64,000 nucleotides of DNA. Origin: Alphaproteobacteria bacterium (GTDB lineage Bacteria; Pseudomonadota; Alphaproteobacteria; Sphingomonadales; Kordiimonadaceae). Of this stretch, positions 44,229 to 53,133 are shown piece by piece. The stretch spans positions 53,493 to 117,492 of the forward strand of contig SBGU01000038.1 in assembly GCA_006226495.1 (NCBI GenBank). The letters are read 5' to 3'. How positions within the stretch are numbered: position 1 is the stretch's first letter; every line of letters begins with the position of its first letter. The notes below the pieces were generated by a model. That model was not told the DNA's origin and ran no database searches. It saw only the letters and a program-made list of their open reading frames with translations. A program made the translations under genes and the position numbers.

Positions 44229-45841
44229 AATTTGCCGACATTCCGGTGGCGGATGCCCTCGGCTGGCGCCTTGCCCACAGTGTGCGTGCCGGCACCCGGC
44301 GATTCGGCAAGGGCCACGAACTCACTGCCGCCGATTGTGCCCTGATCGGCAAGTCTGGCGCAGCCGTCGTCACCGCCTTCCGGCTCGAAACCGGCGACAT
44401 CGACGAAGACACCGCCGCGGCCATGATTGCCGACCTGATCGCCAGCCCCGGCCTTGAACCCGACAAAGCGTCGCGCGGCCGGGTCAACCTGCGCGCCACG
44501 GTGCCCGGTGTGCTGATTGTCGGCGACCGGATCGATGCCCTGAATGCTGTCGACGAAGCGGTCACCATCGCGACCCTGCCGGACCAGACCCCGGTGCGCG
44601 CGGGCCAGTTGGTCGCCACCGTGAAGATCATTCCCTATGCGGTGCCGGTTGATGTGCTGGAAAAATGCAAACTGTTGCATGGCGCAACAAAATCGGACGG
44701 TGTTTTGTTGCATGATGCAACAATTCAATTAAGCGCTTTTCGGCCCTACGGCGCAGCCCTGATCTCAAGCGCAGCGCGGGATAGCGGCAAGCTCGAGGCC
44801 CTTACGGAGGCCAGATTGGCTGCAACAGGGGGTCGGCTGGTCTCCAGCACCTGTTGCAGCCATGTTGCAGAGGCACTCGCCGGCGAAATATTGGCTGCAG
44901 CCGCCCGCGAAGATATTGATATCATTCTCCTTTCCGGCATATCCGCCATCAGCGACCGGCGCGACACCGTCCCAGCGGCGCTGGTGCAGGCCGGTGGCAG
45001 CATCACCCGCCTCGGCATGCCAGCAGACCCCGGTAACCTGTTGATGTTGGGGGATATTTCAGGAAAGACCGTCATCGGCCTGCCCGGCTGCGCCCGTTCC
45101 CCCGCCCGCAATGGTTTCGACACCATCCTGGCCCGGTTTTCCGCCGGTTTGCCCCTTGGGTCCGATGCTGTCGCCGGTCTTGGCCGGGGTGGTTTTCTTC
45201 TGGGGGCGCCGCGCCCGGAAGCCATTGAAAATGAAGCAAAAACCGGCGCAGGTTTTGCCGCCATCCTGCTGGCAGCCGGGCGTTCCAGCCGCGCCGGCAG
45301 CCATAAATTATTGTCCGAACTGGGCGGCAAACCGGTCATTTGCCACAGTGCCGAAAATGCCCTGTCTGCCGGGCTTGATCTCCTGGTCGTCACCGGCCAT
45401 GCCGGTGACCGCATCGCCTCAGCACTTTCAGACAAACCATTGGAAATAATAAATAATCCAGATCACGCCAGTGGCATAGCCTCCAGCCTTGTCGCCGGAT
45501 TGCGCGCCCTTGAGGGCGACTGGTCGGGTGTGTTCGCGGCCCTCGGCGACATGCCGTTCGTCAGACCTTCAACCTACCGTCAACTCATTGATTTTTCGAA
45601 AGAAAGTGACGCCCTGATCCTGATCCCCACCTTCCATGGCAAGCGGGGCAATCCGGTCCTGTGGCGGCCCGCCATGCTGCCGGCACTGCTGGACATCAGC
45701 GGCGACCGCGGGGGCCGCGACATCATCCACCAGAACCCCGATCTGGTGGCGGAAGTGCCCGTGGACGACCCGGGAATCCTGATCGATCTTGATACACCGG
45801 AAGCGCTTAAAAGCTTTGGAATCAAGGCAGTAGAGCAATAA
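44225..45841 (+). CDS. Fused molybdopterin-binding and MobA/MocA-like nucleotidyltransferase
   Basis: A 538-residue two-domain protein. The N-terminal 330 residues resemble a MoeA/MogA-type molybdopterin-binding protein (VPVDVLEKCKLL; IDIILLSGISAISDRRDTVPAAL). The C-terminal 200 residues are a MobA/MocA-type NTP transferase with LAAGRSSRAGSHKLL and the metal-binding ALGDMPFV. The likely product is a dinucleotide form of molybdenum cofactor, such as the cytosine form for xanthine-dehydrogenase-type enzymes. It is coupled to xdhC. Its 3' end overlaps the convergent recX by 20 bases. A cluster of TGTTGC/GCAACA palindromes lies inside the gene. Confidence 0.85.
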   Translation: MKFADIPVADALGWRLAHSVRAGTRRFGKGHELTAADCALIGKSGAAVVTAFRLETGDIDEDTAAAMIADLIASPGLEPDKASRGRVNLRATVPGVLIVGDRIDALNAVDEAVTIATLPDQTPVRAGQLVATVKIIPYAVPVDVLEKCKLLHGATKSDGVLLHDATIQLSAFRPYGAALISSAARDSGKLEALTEARLAATGGRLVSSTCCSHVAEALAGEILAAAAREDIDIILLSGISAISDRRDTVPAALVQAGGSITRLGMPADPGNLLMLGDISGKTVIGLPGCARSPARNGFDTILARFSAGLPLGSDAVAGLGRGGFLLGAPRPEAIENEAKTGAGFAAILLAAGRSSRAGSHKLLSELGGKPVICHSAENALSAGLDLLVVTGHAGDRIASALSDKPLEIINNPDHASGIASSLVAGLRALEGDWSGVFAALGDMPFVRPSTYRQLIDFSKESDALILIPTFHGKRGNPVLWRPAMLPALLDISGDRGGRDIIHQNPDLVAEVPVDDPGILIDLDTPEALKSFGIKAVEQ

Positions 45842-46379
45842 GCTCGTCTGCCTCCATGGCCAGCACCTCGCGCGCCAAACCATAGGGGAAGCCGGCCCGC
45901 ATCAGGGCCGCCAGCTCTTTTTCCGGCCGCTTTTCATCCGACCGCCCTGGCGAGCGGAAGGCCCCGAACCGGCGCCGCCTCACCAGCGCCGCAGCCGCCT
46001 GCAGGGTCAGGTTTTCTTCAGCACTTTCATGGGCTTCGGCCAGAACCTGTTCCACCGTATCGGCCGGCACGCCCTTGTGGCGAAGGTCCGCCGCGATATT
46101 GCGCGGGGTCTTGCCCTTGCGCACCAGGCTCTGCAGCCGCTGCGCGGCAAAAGTGCCATCATTTACATAACCATAGCCGATACATTTCTGCACCACGGCA
46201 TCGATCCAGCCCCGCTGTTCGGCGTTTGGCGGTGCGCCCTCCTCGTTCCGGCGCATGACCTTGCGTTCCAGGATGTCCCTGAGGCGCGCCTCGGTGGCGG
46301 CATAACGGCCCAGGTAATGCACGGCGACGCGCTCAAGCCAGCCTTCGCTAACCTTCCGTTTTTTCTGGCCTTTTATCAT
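45822..46379 (-). CDS. recX: RecX-family regulatory protein
   Basis: A 185-residue modulator of RecA filaments. Helical repeats of the family are visible: YLGRYAATEARLRDILERKV, GYVNDGTFAAQRLQSLVRKGKTPRNIAADLRHKGV and a third repeat near the C-terminus with FPYGLAREVL. recA is not adjacent. The start overlaps the stop of the aminotransferase gene by four bases (ATGA), so the two are coupled. Confidence 0.87.
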   Translation of the reverse strand: MIKGQKKRKVSEGWLERVAVHYLGRYAATEARLRDILERKVMRRNEEGAPPNAEQRGWIDAVVQKCIGYGYVNDGTFAAQRLQSLVRKGKTPRNIAADLRHKGVPADTVEQVLAEAHESAEENLTLQAAAALVRRRRFGAFRSPGRSDEKRPEKELAALMRAGFPYGLAREVLAMEADELIALLP

Positions 46380-47575
46380 TTCAGCCCATCGATGAGCGCA
46401 AGGAAACGCTCAAGCTCCGCTTCGCTGTTATAATAGTTGGGCGACACCCGGACCGTGCTGTCGATGCCCCGTGCTTCAAGGTCCAGCCTTGTATGCACCA
46501 CGCTGGCAATCTGCACCCCGACACCTTCAGCATGCAACCGTGCCTTGATGTCGGCGGCCTTGAGGCCAGCCTTGTTGAAAGTGATGATCGCAGCGGTCGC
46601 ATCCGCCGGGCATGTGGGCACAACCCCTTGAACCAATGCCAGTTTTTCCCGAAGTGACGCAGCCAGCGCCTGCGTGCGGGCGAAGGCCCGCGCGGGCCCG
46701 ATGGCCAGCAGATAATCGATCGCGGCGCCAAAACCCAGTTCGTTCACCATGCTGCGTTCCCAGTCCTCGTGCACCCGGGTGTCGGTCCTGAGCTCGTACC
46801 GGTCCGCCGCCACCCAGGCCGCTGCCTGGTTCGACAGCATCACCGGCTCGAGCCTCGCGCGCGCCCGCGCGTTCATATATAAAATCCCCACACCGCGTGG
46901 CCCACGCAGGAACTTGCGCGAGGTGCCGGTCAGCATGTCGCAGCCAATTTCGTCAACATTCACAGGTAGTTGCCCAACCGCCTGGCAGGCATCCAAAAGG
47001 TAAAGCACGTCATGGGCGCGCGCAATACGGCCCACATCGGCCACCGGGTTCACCTGCCCGCTGGACGACGGCACCTGCGCGATCGCAATCAGTTTTGTGC
47101 GCCCGTCAACCAGCGATTCCAGGTGCGCGACATCCAGCGCCCCGTCGGTCCCTGCCCGTGCCACCCGAATGTCAACACCCCGGTTTTTCGCCACCTGCAG
47201 GAACGCGACATAATTGCTGCAATATTCGTTGAAGGCGGTGACCAGATTGTCACCGGGCGCAAAATCAACCGAATAGAATGCCTTCGACCAGGCGTCGACA
47301 GCGCTACTGGTCAGGGCATAATCCTCGACCGTGCCCCCCAGCAGTTTTGCAAGCGATCCATAGACCGCCGCATGGGCGTCCGACTGTTGCTCCTGCGCAA
47401 CATAGCCACCGAGCGCAATTTCACGCTGCAACTGTGCCTGCATGGTGGTGATCACCGGCACCGGCATCAGCGAAGCACCGCAGTTATCAAGGTGCAAACG
47501 CGCTTTTGCACCCGGCGTATCCGCCCGCAGGGTGGCCAGTTCACTCTCGGTGATCGGGCTTTGTTCAGGTGTCAT
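46376..47575 (-). CDS. Class V PLP-dependent aminotransferase
   Basis: A 399-residue fold type I PLP enzyme related to cysteine desulfurase/isopenicillin-epimerase-like proteins. Motifs: LHLDNCGASLMP at the start, IAIAQVPSSSGQVNPVADVGRIAR, LLDACQAVGQLPVNVDEIGCDML, and the PLP lysine in TGTSRKFLRGPRGVGILY. There is no clear SufS-type catalytic cysteine loop, so desulfurase activity is doubtful. It overlaps recX. Its promoter should lie in the 285-base region shared with the sphingolipid operon. Confidence 0.83.
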   Translation of the reverse strand: MTPEQSPITESELATLRADTPGAKARLHLDNCGASLMPVPVITTMQAQLQREIALGGYVAQEQQSDAHAAVYGSLAKLLGGTVEDYALTSSAVDAWSKAFYSVDFAPGDNLVTAFNEYCSNYVAFLQVAKNRGVDIRVARAGTDGALDVAHLESLVDGRTKLIAIAQVPSSSGQVNPVADVGRIARAHDVLYLLDACQAVGQLPVNVDEIGCDMLTGTSRKFLRGPRGVGILYMNARARARLEPVMLSNQAAAWVAADRYELRTDTRVHEDWERSMVNELGFGAAIDYLLAIGPARAFARTQALAASLREKLALVQGVVPTCPADATAAIITFNKAGLKAADIKARLHAEGVGVQIASVVHTRLDLEARGIDSTVRVSPNYYNSEAELERFLALIDGLK

Positions 47576-47704
47576 CTTTTGGCCTCAATCCTCGCATATT
47601 CCGCCATTTACCAAACTCTTGAGGCCAGAATTAGCTTGCGTCGCCAGACGCCAGACTGTAATTCAGCCTTTATATTCCGGCACGTATCTGTTCGCGAGTG
47701 AACA

Positions 47705-47800
47705 GGCTACAGAAGGTCAAAAGCAAGGATTTTTTGGCCGTAGCCTAAGTGTGCCGCTGGTGCAATTTAGCTGAAGCCCGGGCCTGCCGGGGCTTTTTGT
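47705..47800 (+). ncRNA. Structured leader or small RNA ending in an intrinsic terminator, upstream of the sphingolipid operon
   Basis: Two hairpins in a row on the plus strand. The first pairs GGCTAC (47705-47710) with GTAGCC (47740-47745) and, inside, GGTCAAAA with TTTTGGCC. The second is AGCCC...GGGCT (about 47775-47795) followed by TTTTTG. The only gene nearby on this strand is the acyl-ACP ligase starting at 47861. The structure could be an attenuator, riboswitch-like leader or a separate small RNA. Confidence 0.5.
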
Positions 47801-47860
47801 TGTTGTTTTTGTAGGGTCCGGCTATCCTGAGCCGGGGCAAATAAGGTTGAAGCCGACGCG

Positions 47861-49597
47861 ATGACTGAAGTGACGCCTACACTCGATCCCACGCTGCCGC
47901 GCCGCTATGCGGATTTCGACACGCTTGTCGATGCGATTGAATATGCCGCAAAAGGCATTCGGGGTGCCAACTTCTATAACGCCCGTGGCGATCTTGTTGA
48001 ATCGCTGACCTGGGCGAAGCTGCGTGATCGCGCCGAAGCCATTGGCCGCAAACTGGTCGGCATGGGCTTCGAAAAAGGTGACCGTATTGCCCTGATCGCC
48101 GAAACCAGCGCTGATTTTGCCGCTTTTTTTGTCGGCTGCCAGTATGCCAGCGTACTGCCGGTGCCCCTGCCCCTGCCCACCTCGTTCGGTGGCAAGGAAG
48201 GCTATGTATCGCAGCTCCGCATGCAGATGGAAAGCTGCATGGCCGGTGGCCTGATGGCACCCGCTTTCATGAGCGAAATCATTGCCGAAGCGTCCGAAGG
48301 CCTGGGCCTCCGCTTCATGGGCTCGTGCACCGATTTCATGAATGCCAAGGGCAACGGCGATCTGCGCCTGCCGGAAGCCGATGACCTTGCCTACCTGCAA
48401 TATTCGTCGGGCAGCACCCGCTTCCCGCATGGTGTGGCGGTGACCCACAGGTCGCTGATGGCCAACACGCACGGCATGGGCTATCACGGCGTCAATATGA
48501 ACGACAATGACCGCTGCGTTTCCTGGCTGCCCTTCTATCATGACATGGGCCTTGTCGGCACCTTCCTGACCACCCTGACCTGCCAGGTATCTGTCGACTT
48601 TATCCCGACCGAGGAATTCGCCCGCCGCCCGCTGAGCTGGCTGCGTGTCATGAGCCAGAACAAGGGTTCGGTTTCCTACAGCCCGACTTTCGGTTTCGAC
48701 ATCTGCTCGCGCCGCGCCGCACTGCGCGCAAATGCGCTTGAAGACCTTGACCTGTCGTCCTGGCGTGTTGCCGGCATCGGCGGCGACATGATCCGCCCGG
48801 ACGTGATGCGCGCCTTCCACGACACCTTCAAGGAAATCGGCTTCAAGGACACCGCCTTCCTGCCGAGCTATGGCCTGGCCGAATGTACGCTGGGCGTCAG
48901 CTTTGGCGAAGTCGGCAAGGGCATCCAGATCGACATGGTCGAAGAAGCGCTTTTGTCCGGCGATCGCCATGTGCTGGTGAACAGCGCCAAAGGCGGCGAC
49001 GTGCGCATGCGCGAAGTGGTCAACTGTGGCCGCCCGCTGCCGGAATATGACATCGAAATCCGCAACGAAGACGATGTGGCCCTGCCGGAAACCAAGGTTG
49101 GCCGTGTTTATGTTCGCGGCACCTCGGTCATGCGCGAATATTTCAATGATCCGGAGACCACCCGCGCGGTCCTGAGCCCCGAAGGCTGGCTTGATACCGG
49201 CGACATGGGTTACATGAAAGGCGGCTGCATCTTCATCGTCGGTCGCGCCAAGGACATGATCATTGTCAATGGCCGCAACCACTGGCCGCAGGATATCGAA
49301 TGGGCCGCCGAACAGTTGCCCGGCGTGAAAAACGGCGACGTGGCTGCAATTTCGGTGCCCGGCGAAAATGCCGAGGAAGTGCCGATGATCCTGGCCCAGT
49401 GCCGCCTGTCGGAACCGACCGAACGGCTGAAATTCATCGACGACCTGCGCCGCCATATCCAGAAATCAACCGGTGTCACCTGCATGGTCGAACTGGTGCC
49501 GCCGCGGTCGCTGCCGCGCACGTCGTCCGGCAAGCTGAGCCGCTCCAAAGCGCGCAACCAGTATCTGTCCGGCCGCCTGCAGGCTCTTGCCAGCTAA
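47861..49597 (+). CDS. aasR: Acyl-ACP synthetase (fatty acyl-AMP ligase), sphingolipid type
   Basis: A 578-residue adenylate-forming enzyme that activates a fatty acid and loads it onto the dedicated carrier protein. The ANL P-loop-like motif is YLQYSSGSTRFPHGVAVTH. Other core motifs are WLPFYHDMGLVGTFLT, SYGLAECTLG, WLDTGDMGYMKGG and the C-terminal hinge GRAKDMIIVNGRNHWPQDIE. The catalytic C-terminal lysine region reads PRTSSGKLSRSKARNQYL. It heads the operon with cerR, acyl carrier protein and spt, matching the Caulobacter aasR arrangement as I recall it. The ATG at 47861 follows the structured leader. Confidence 0.88.
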   Translation: MTEVTPTLDPTLPRRYADFDTLVDAIEYAAKGIRGANFYNARGDLVESLTWAKLRDRAEAIGRKLVGMGFEKGDRIALIAETSADFAAFFVGCQYASVLPVPLPLPTSFGGKEGYVSQLRMQMESCMAGGLMAPAFMSEIIAEASEGLGLRFMGSCTDFMNAKGNGDLRLPEADDLAYLQYSSGSTRFPHGVAVTHRSLMANTHGMGYHGVNMNDNDRCVSWLPFYHDMGLVGTFLTTLTCQVSVDFIPTEEFARRPLSWLRVMSQNKGSVSYSPTFGFDICSRRAALRANALEDLDLSSWRVAGIGGDMIRPDVMRAFHDTFKEIGFKDTAFLPSYGLAECTLGVSFGEVGKGIQIDMVEEALLSGDRHVLVNSAKGGDVRMREVVNCGRPLPEYDIEIRNEDDVALPETKVGRVYVRGTSVMREYFNDPETTRAVLSPEGWLDTGDMGYMKGGCIFIVGRAKDMIIVNGRNHWPQDIEWAAEQLPGVKNGDVAAISVPGENAEEVPMILAQCRLSEPTERLKFIDDLRRHIQKSTGVTCMVELVPPRSLPRTSSGKLSRSKARNQYLSGRLQALAS

Positions 49598-49601
49598 AGC
49601 C

Positions 49602-50561
49602 ATGGTCCAAAAACCCGCCGCCGAAACAGCGCCCGGCAAGCTTGTTGCCCTGACGGGCGCGACCGGCTTTCTGGGTGGGCATGTCATGGACTGTTTCCTG
49701 GCCGCAGGCTGGCGCGTGCGTGCCCTGACCCGCCGGCAGCAGCAGGAACGCGAGGGCGTTTCCTGGGTGAACGGCGACCTTTCCGATAAGATTGCGCTCA
49801 AATCCCTGATGCAGGGCGCGGATGTGCTGGTTCATGTGGCAGGCCTTACGAAGGCCCTGAACCGCGACCAGTTTTTCGACGTGAACCTGACCGGCACCAA
49901 ACTGGCGCTGGATGCTGCAGCCAAAGGCAATGTCGGACATGTGATCAATGTATCGAGCCTGGCGGCGCGTGAACCGCGCCTGTCGCATTATGGCGCCAGC
50001 AAGGCAGCAGCCGAACTGGCCCTCAGCGCCCGCAAATGGCCCTTCACCTGGATCACTGTGCGCCCACCCGCGATCTATGGTCCCGGCGACAAGGAAATCC
50101 TGAAGCTTCTGAAAGCCACCAAGCTTGGTGTGTTGCCGGCACCCGGCAGCCGTCACAACCGCTTTTCCATGATCCATGCGCGCGACCTGGCGCAGGCACT
50201 GGTGCATATGGCAGATGGCGGCCACGACACCGCTACCTACGAGATCGACGACACCAAACCATCCGGCTATCAGCTCAAGGATGTGGCAGAAGCCCTGGGC
50301 GGCAACAAGGACAGGCTGCCACGCATCCTGCCCATTCCCTTCTGGCTTCTGGGCACCATCGGCGCGCTGAACGGCCTTCTGGCGCAGATTATCCGGCGCC
50401 CGGCCATGCTGACCCTGTCGACCGCAAGGTACCTGTGCCACCCGGACTGGACGGTCCGCAGTGGCCGGCGCCCGAAGCTGGTTGGCTGGGTGCCGCAATT
50501 CGACCTTAAAGCGGGTCTAAAGGACACCATGGACTGGTACCGAAAAAACGGGCTTTTATGA
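49602..50561 (+). CDS. cerR: NAD(P)-dependent epimerase/reductase, probable ceramide reductase
   Basis: A 319-residue extended short-chain dehydrogenase. Cofactor motif TGATGFLGG is at residues 18-26. The catalytic set is SSL near residue 118 with Y130 and K134 in HYGASKAAAE. PRLSHYGASK and TVRPPAIYGPGDKEILK fit the extended SDR class. In Caulobacter the equivalent gene reduces 3-keto-ceramide to ceramide. It starts five bases after aasR. A hydrophobic segment near residues 245-265 may tether it to the membrane. Confidence 0.82.
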   Translation: MVQKPAAETAPGKLVALTGATGFLGGHVMDCFLAAGWRVRALTRRQQQEREGVSWVNGDLSDKIALKSLMQGADVLVHVAGLTKALNRDQFFDVNLTGTKLALDAAAKGNVGHVINVSSLAAREPRLSHYGASKAAAELALSARKWPFTWITVRPPAIYGPGDKEILKLLKATKLGVLPAPGSRHNRFSMIHARDLAQALVHMADGGHDTATYEIDDTKPSGYQLKDVAEALGGNKDRLPRILPIPFWLLGTIGALNGLLAQIIRRPAMLTLSTARYLCHPDWTVRSGRRPKLVGWVPQFDLKAGLKDTMDWYRKNGLL

Positions 50562-50631
50562 TGGCGTTCGGCCCGATATAAGACGGTGTATCATTCCCGC
50601 AAGCTTGCAGACATTCAGATAGGCAGACACG

Positions 50632-50880
50632 ATGGCCAGCACCCAAACCCTTGAAAAAATTTACGATCTGATCGCGCCCCTCAACAAGCGCGGTATCGAG
50701 CTGACACCGGAAACCACTTTTGCCGCCGGCCTGCAGCTTGATTCCCTGACCGTGATGGACCTGGTGGCCGAGATCGAGGACGAGTTCGATATCGTCCTGC
50801 CGCTTAACCTGCTGCCCAATCTCGAGACCATCGAAGATGTCGCGAACGCCGTCGAGAAAATCGTAAGCGAAGGCAACTGA
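50632..50880 (+). CDS. acpR: Dedicated acyl carrier protein
   Basis: An 82-residue carrier protein. The phosphopantetheine attachment site is LQLDSLTVMDLV with S38. It is acidic and four-helical as usual. It lies between cerR and the serine palmitoyltransferase gene, three bases before the latter, so it most likely carries the acyl group for that enzyme. It is distinct from the housekeeping AcpP, which normally sits with fabF. Confidence 0.9.
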   Translation: MASTQTLEKIYDLIAPLNKRGIELTPETTFAAGLQLDSLTVMDLVAEIEDEFDIVLPLNLLPNLETIEDVANAVEKIVSEGN

Positions 50881-50883
50881 ACC

Positions 50884-52086
50884 GTGGATCTTCTGGACAA
50901 ATTCGACGCCACTGTGGCACTCCGTGCCTCCCTGCCCTTTGAAAACGCCGACCCCTTCAAGGTCGTGATGCAGGAAATCATTTCCGAGACCGAAGCCATA
51001 ATCGATGGTCGCCACACCATTCTGGCCGGCACCAACAACTATATGGGCATGACCTTCAATGAAGACGCCCTGGCCGCCGCCAAGAAGGCGATCGACGATT
51101 TTGGCACCGGCACCACGGGCTCTCGGGTCCTGAATGGCACCTACAATGGCCACAAGGCGCTTGAAGCCACCATCGCCGACTTTTACGGCATGGAACATTG
51201 CATGGTGTTCTCCACCGGCTATCAGGCCAACCTGGGCATGATCTCGGCGCTTGGCGGCAAGGACGACTTCGTCATCATCGATGCCGACAGCCATGCCTCC
51301 ATCTATGACGGTTGCTCGATGGGCAATGCCACCATCGTGCGTTTCAAGCATAACGATGTCGAAAACATGGAACGCCGCCTGAAGCGCCTGCCGGAAGGCG
51401 CAGGCAAACTTCTGGTCGTTGAAGGCATCTATTCGATGCTGGGCGACGCGGCGCCCCTGAAAGAGCTTCTGGAAGTCGGCAAAAAATACGGCTGCATGAC
51501 CCTGGTTGACGAGGCCCATTCCATGGGTTTCTGCGGCGAAAACGGTCGCGGTGTCGCCGAACAACTGGGTGTCGAGCATCTGGTGGACTTTTATGTCGGC
51601 ACTTTCTCGAAATCGGTTGGCACCATCGGCGGGTTTGCTGTCTCCAACCATCCGAAATTCGACGTGCTGCGGTTTGTGACCCGGCCCTATATCTTCACCG
51701 CCAGCCTGCCGCCCAGCGTGGTGGCATCGGCGACCGCGTCCATTGAAGCGATCAAACGGTCGGGCAACCGCCGCGCGCACCTTTGGGAAAACGCCCGCCA
51801 ATTGCATGCGGGCCTGAAAAAAGCCGGTTTCGACCTGGCCACCCCCGAAGCCCAAAGCCCCATCATCGCCGTGCACCTGCCGGATGCGATGGTCGGCACC
51901 CGTTTCTGGGAAACCCTGCTTCTGGAAGGCGTTTACGCCAACATGGCCGCGCCGCCCGCCACACCGGCCGGCATGTTCCTGATGCGCGTCAGCGTCTGCG
52001 CCCAGCATACCAGCGAACAGATCGACGAGATCATCAAGCGCTTCACCATCACAGCCAACAAGGTCGGGCTTGAGCTGAAGCCGTAA
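50884..52086 (+). CDS. spt: Serine palmitoyltransferase
   Basis: A 400-residue alpha-oxoamine synthase that condenses serine with an acyl thioester to 3-ketosphinganine, the first committed sphingolipid step. PLP lysine K243 lies in GTFSKSVGTIGG. The histidine stacking on PLP is H137 in DADSHASIYDG, and DEAHSMGFCG is the usual cofactor-binding segment. The N-terminus (HTILAGTNNYMGMTF) is typical of soluble bacterial SPT. Start is a GTG at 50884. KBL or 5-aminolevulinate synthase are the alternatives, but the neighbouring acyl-activation genes favour SPT. A terminator follows. Confidence 0.92.
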   Translation: MDLLDKFDATVALRASLPFENADPFKVVMQEIISETEAIIDGRHTILAGTNNYMGMTFNEDALAAAKKAIDDFGTGTTGSRVLNGTYNGHKALEATIADFYGMEHCMVFSTGYQANLGMISALGGKDDFVIIDADSHASIYDGCSMGNATIVRFKHNDVENMERRLKRLPEGAGKLLVVEGIYSMLGDAAPLKELLEVGKKYGCMTLVDEAHSMGFCGENGRGVAEQLGVEHLVDFYVGTFSKSVGTIGGFAVSNHPKFDVLRFVTRPYIFTASLPPSVVASATASIEAIKRSGNRRAHLWENARQLHAGLKKAGFDLATPEAQSPIIAVHLPDAMVGTRFWETLLLEGVYANMAAPPATPAGMFLMRVSVCAQHTSEQIDEIIKRFTITANKVGLELKP

Positions 52087-52106
52087 GTGTGTAGACAGAC
52101 TTCACC

Positions 52107-52135
52107 GAAAAGCAGGCTCCGGCCTGCTTTTTTGT
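52107..52135 (+). terminator. Intrinsic terminator after spt
   Basis: AAAAGCAGG / CCTGCTTTTTT stem with a CTCCGG loop, closing the aasR-cerR-acpR-spt operon. Confidence 0.92.
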
Positions 52136-52206
52136 TTGCCAACGCACATATGGCAGATGTCATATGCTGTTGTGGAGGAAAACCTGGCGCTGCTTTGGGG
52201 GGACAT

Positions 52207-53130
52207 ATGCTGCGGATTATCTTGGTCACACTATCGCTTGCACTGGCGATTGAAAGCAATCCTGCGGCCAAAGCGCAGGAACTTGTGACCTTCTGTTCCA
52301 ATTATCATTTCAAGACCGAATTATTTGTGCGCCCCAACAAGGATGGCTTCAACCCGGATAGCCCGGATTGCCAACAAGGGGTCCGCAATTTGATCAGTTT
52401 CGAACCGTTTGATTTTTCGCCACCAGCGGGTGCAAGCATACGGTTCTTCCCGCGCCTGACCATAGACGCCTTCCTGAAGTCCGCCGCCCGAGAGGGTTTG
52501 CCTGAGGACTGGGAGCTGCGCCCCTGGCGAAAAATTGTGTCACGCTCCCTGGACGTGCCTGGCGGTCTGGTTACCGAAATTCTCTACAAGAATGAAAATG
52601 AGTCACAGTATGTACTTCATCAGACACCGGAAGGTGTGCTCGCCATACAGGTCTGGCTGACGCGTCATGCAAAGCAGGGGGTCGATGTCACATCCTACCG
52701 CGATGCGGTTCTCGGAAGTGTCTTCCCGCTTGGTCCTGACTACCTCGCTGTCACAAAAGCACAGCATGACAAGGCAGTAGCCCCCATCATTCCGCCCAAA
52801 AAGAAACTGCCCAAAACTTACGAACAGGCTGTCGCCTATCTGGTCGCTGCCTTGTCGGAGCAGGACGTGCAGGCCCTGAAGAAAATGCCGGAAGATGACT
52901 GGCCGCTATTACATATCGGCTATGGAACCTATATCCGAAACAGCCTGGGCCTTTGGGCCGGAGATTCACCTATCGCCCGATATTTCCAAGAGCGCTGCGT
53001 TTTTCATCCTGAAGAGATGAGCAGCTTTCTGATCCCCGGCGTGATTGCCAGGGTTAAGGGCAACCCACTGCCACCAGGCCCTGCACGACCGAAGCACAAA
53101 GGCAAATGCGACACAGGTGAAAAACCTTAA
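52207..53130 (+). CDS. Exported DUF6794-like protein of unknown function
   Basis: A 307-residue protein. The signal peptide is MLRIILVTLSLALAIESNPAAKAQ-EL. An unrecognised N-terminal region to about residue 195 holds two cysteines. The C-terminal part reads PKTYEQAVAYLVAALSEQDVQALK and then HIGYGTYIRNSLGLW, which matches the DUF6794 pattern as I recall it. Start chosen at 52207, after TTTGGGGGGAC. It lies between spt and the cpg operon, after the spt terminator, and is less GC-rich than its neighbours. It looks like a later insertion rather than part of the lipid pathway. Confidence 0.65.
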   Translation: MLRIILVTLSLALAIESNPAAKAQELVTFCSNYHFKTELFVRPNKDGFNPDSPDCQQGVRNLISFEPFDFSPPAGASIRFFPRLTIDAFLKSAAREGLPEDWELRPWRKIVSRSLDVPGGLVTEILYKNENESQYVLHQTPEGVLAIQVWLTRHAKQGVDVTSYRDAVLGSVFPLGPDYLAVTKAQHDKAVAPIIPPKKKLPKTYEQAVAYLVAALSEQDVQALKKMPEDDWPLLHIGYGTYIRNSLGLWAGDSPIARYFQERCVFHPEEMSSFLIPGVIARVKGNPLPPGPARPKHKGKCDTGEKP

Positions 53131-53133
53131 TCG

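Noticed and set aside
46376..47575. Class V aminotransferase considered as IscS/SufS
   Set aside because: No clear catalytic cysteine loop and no suf or isc genes nearby.
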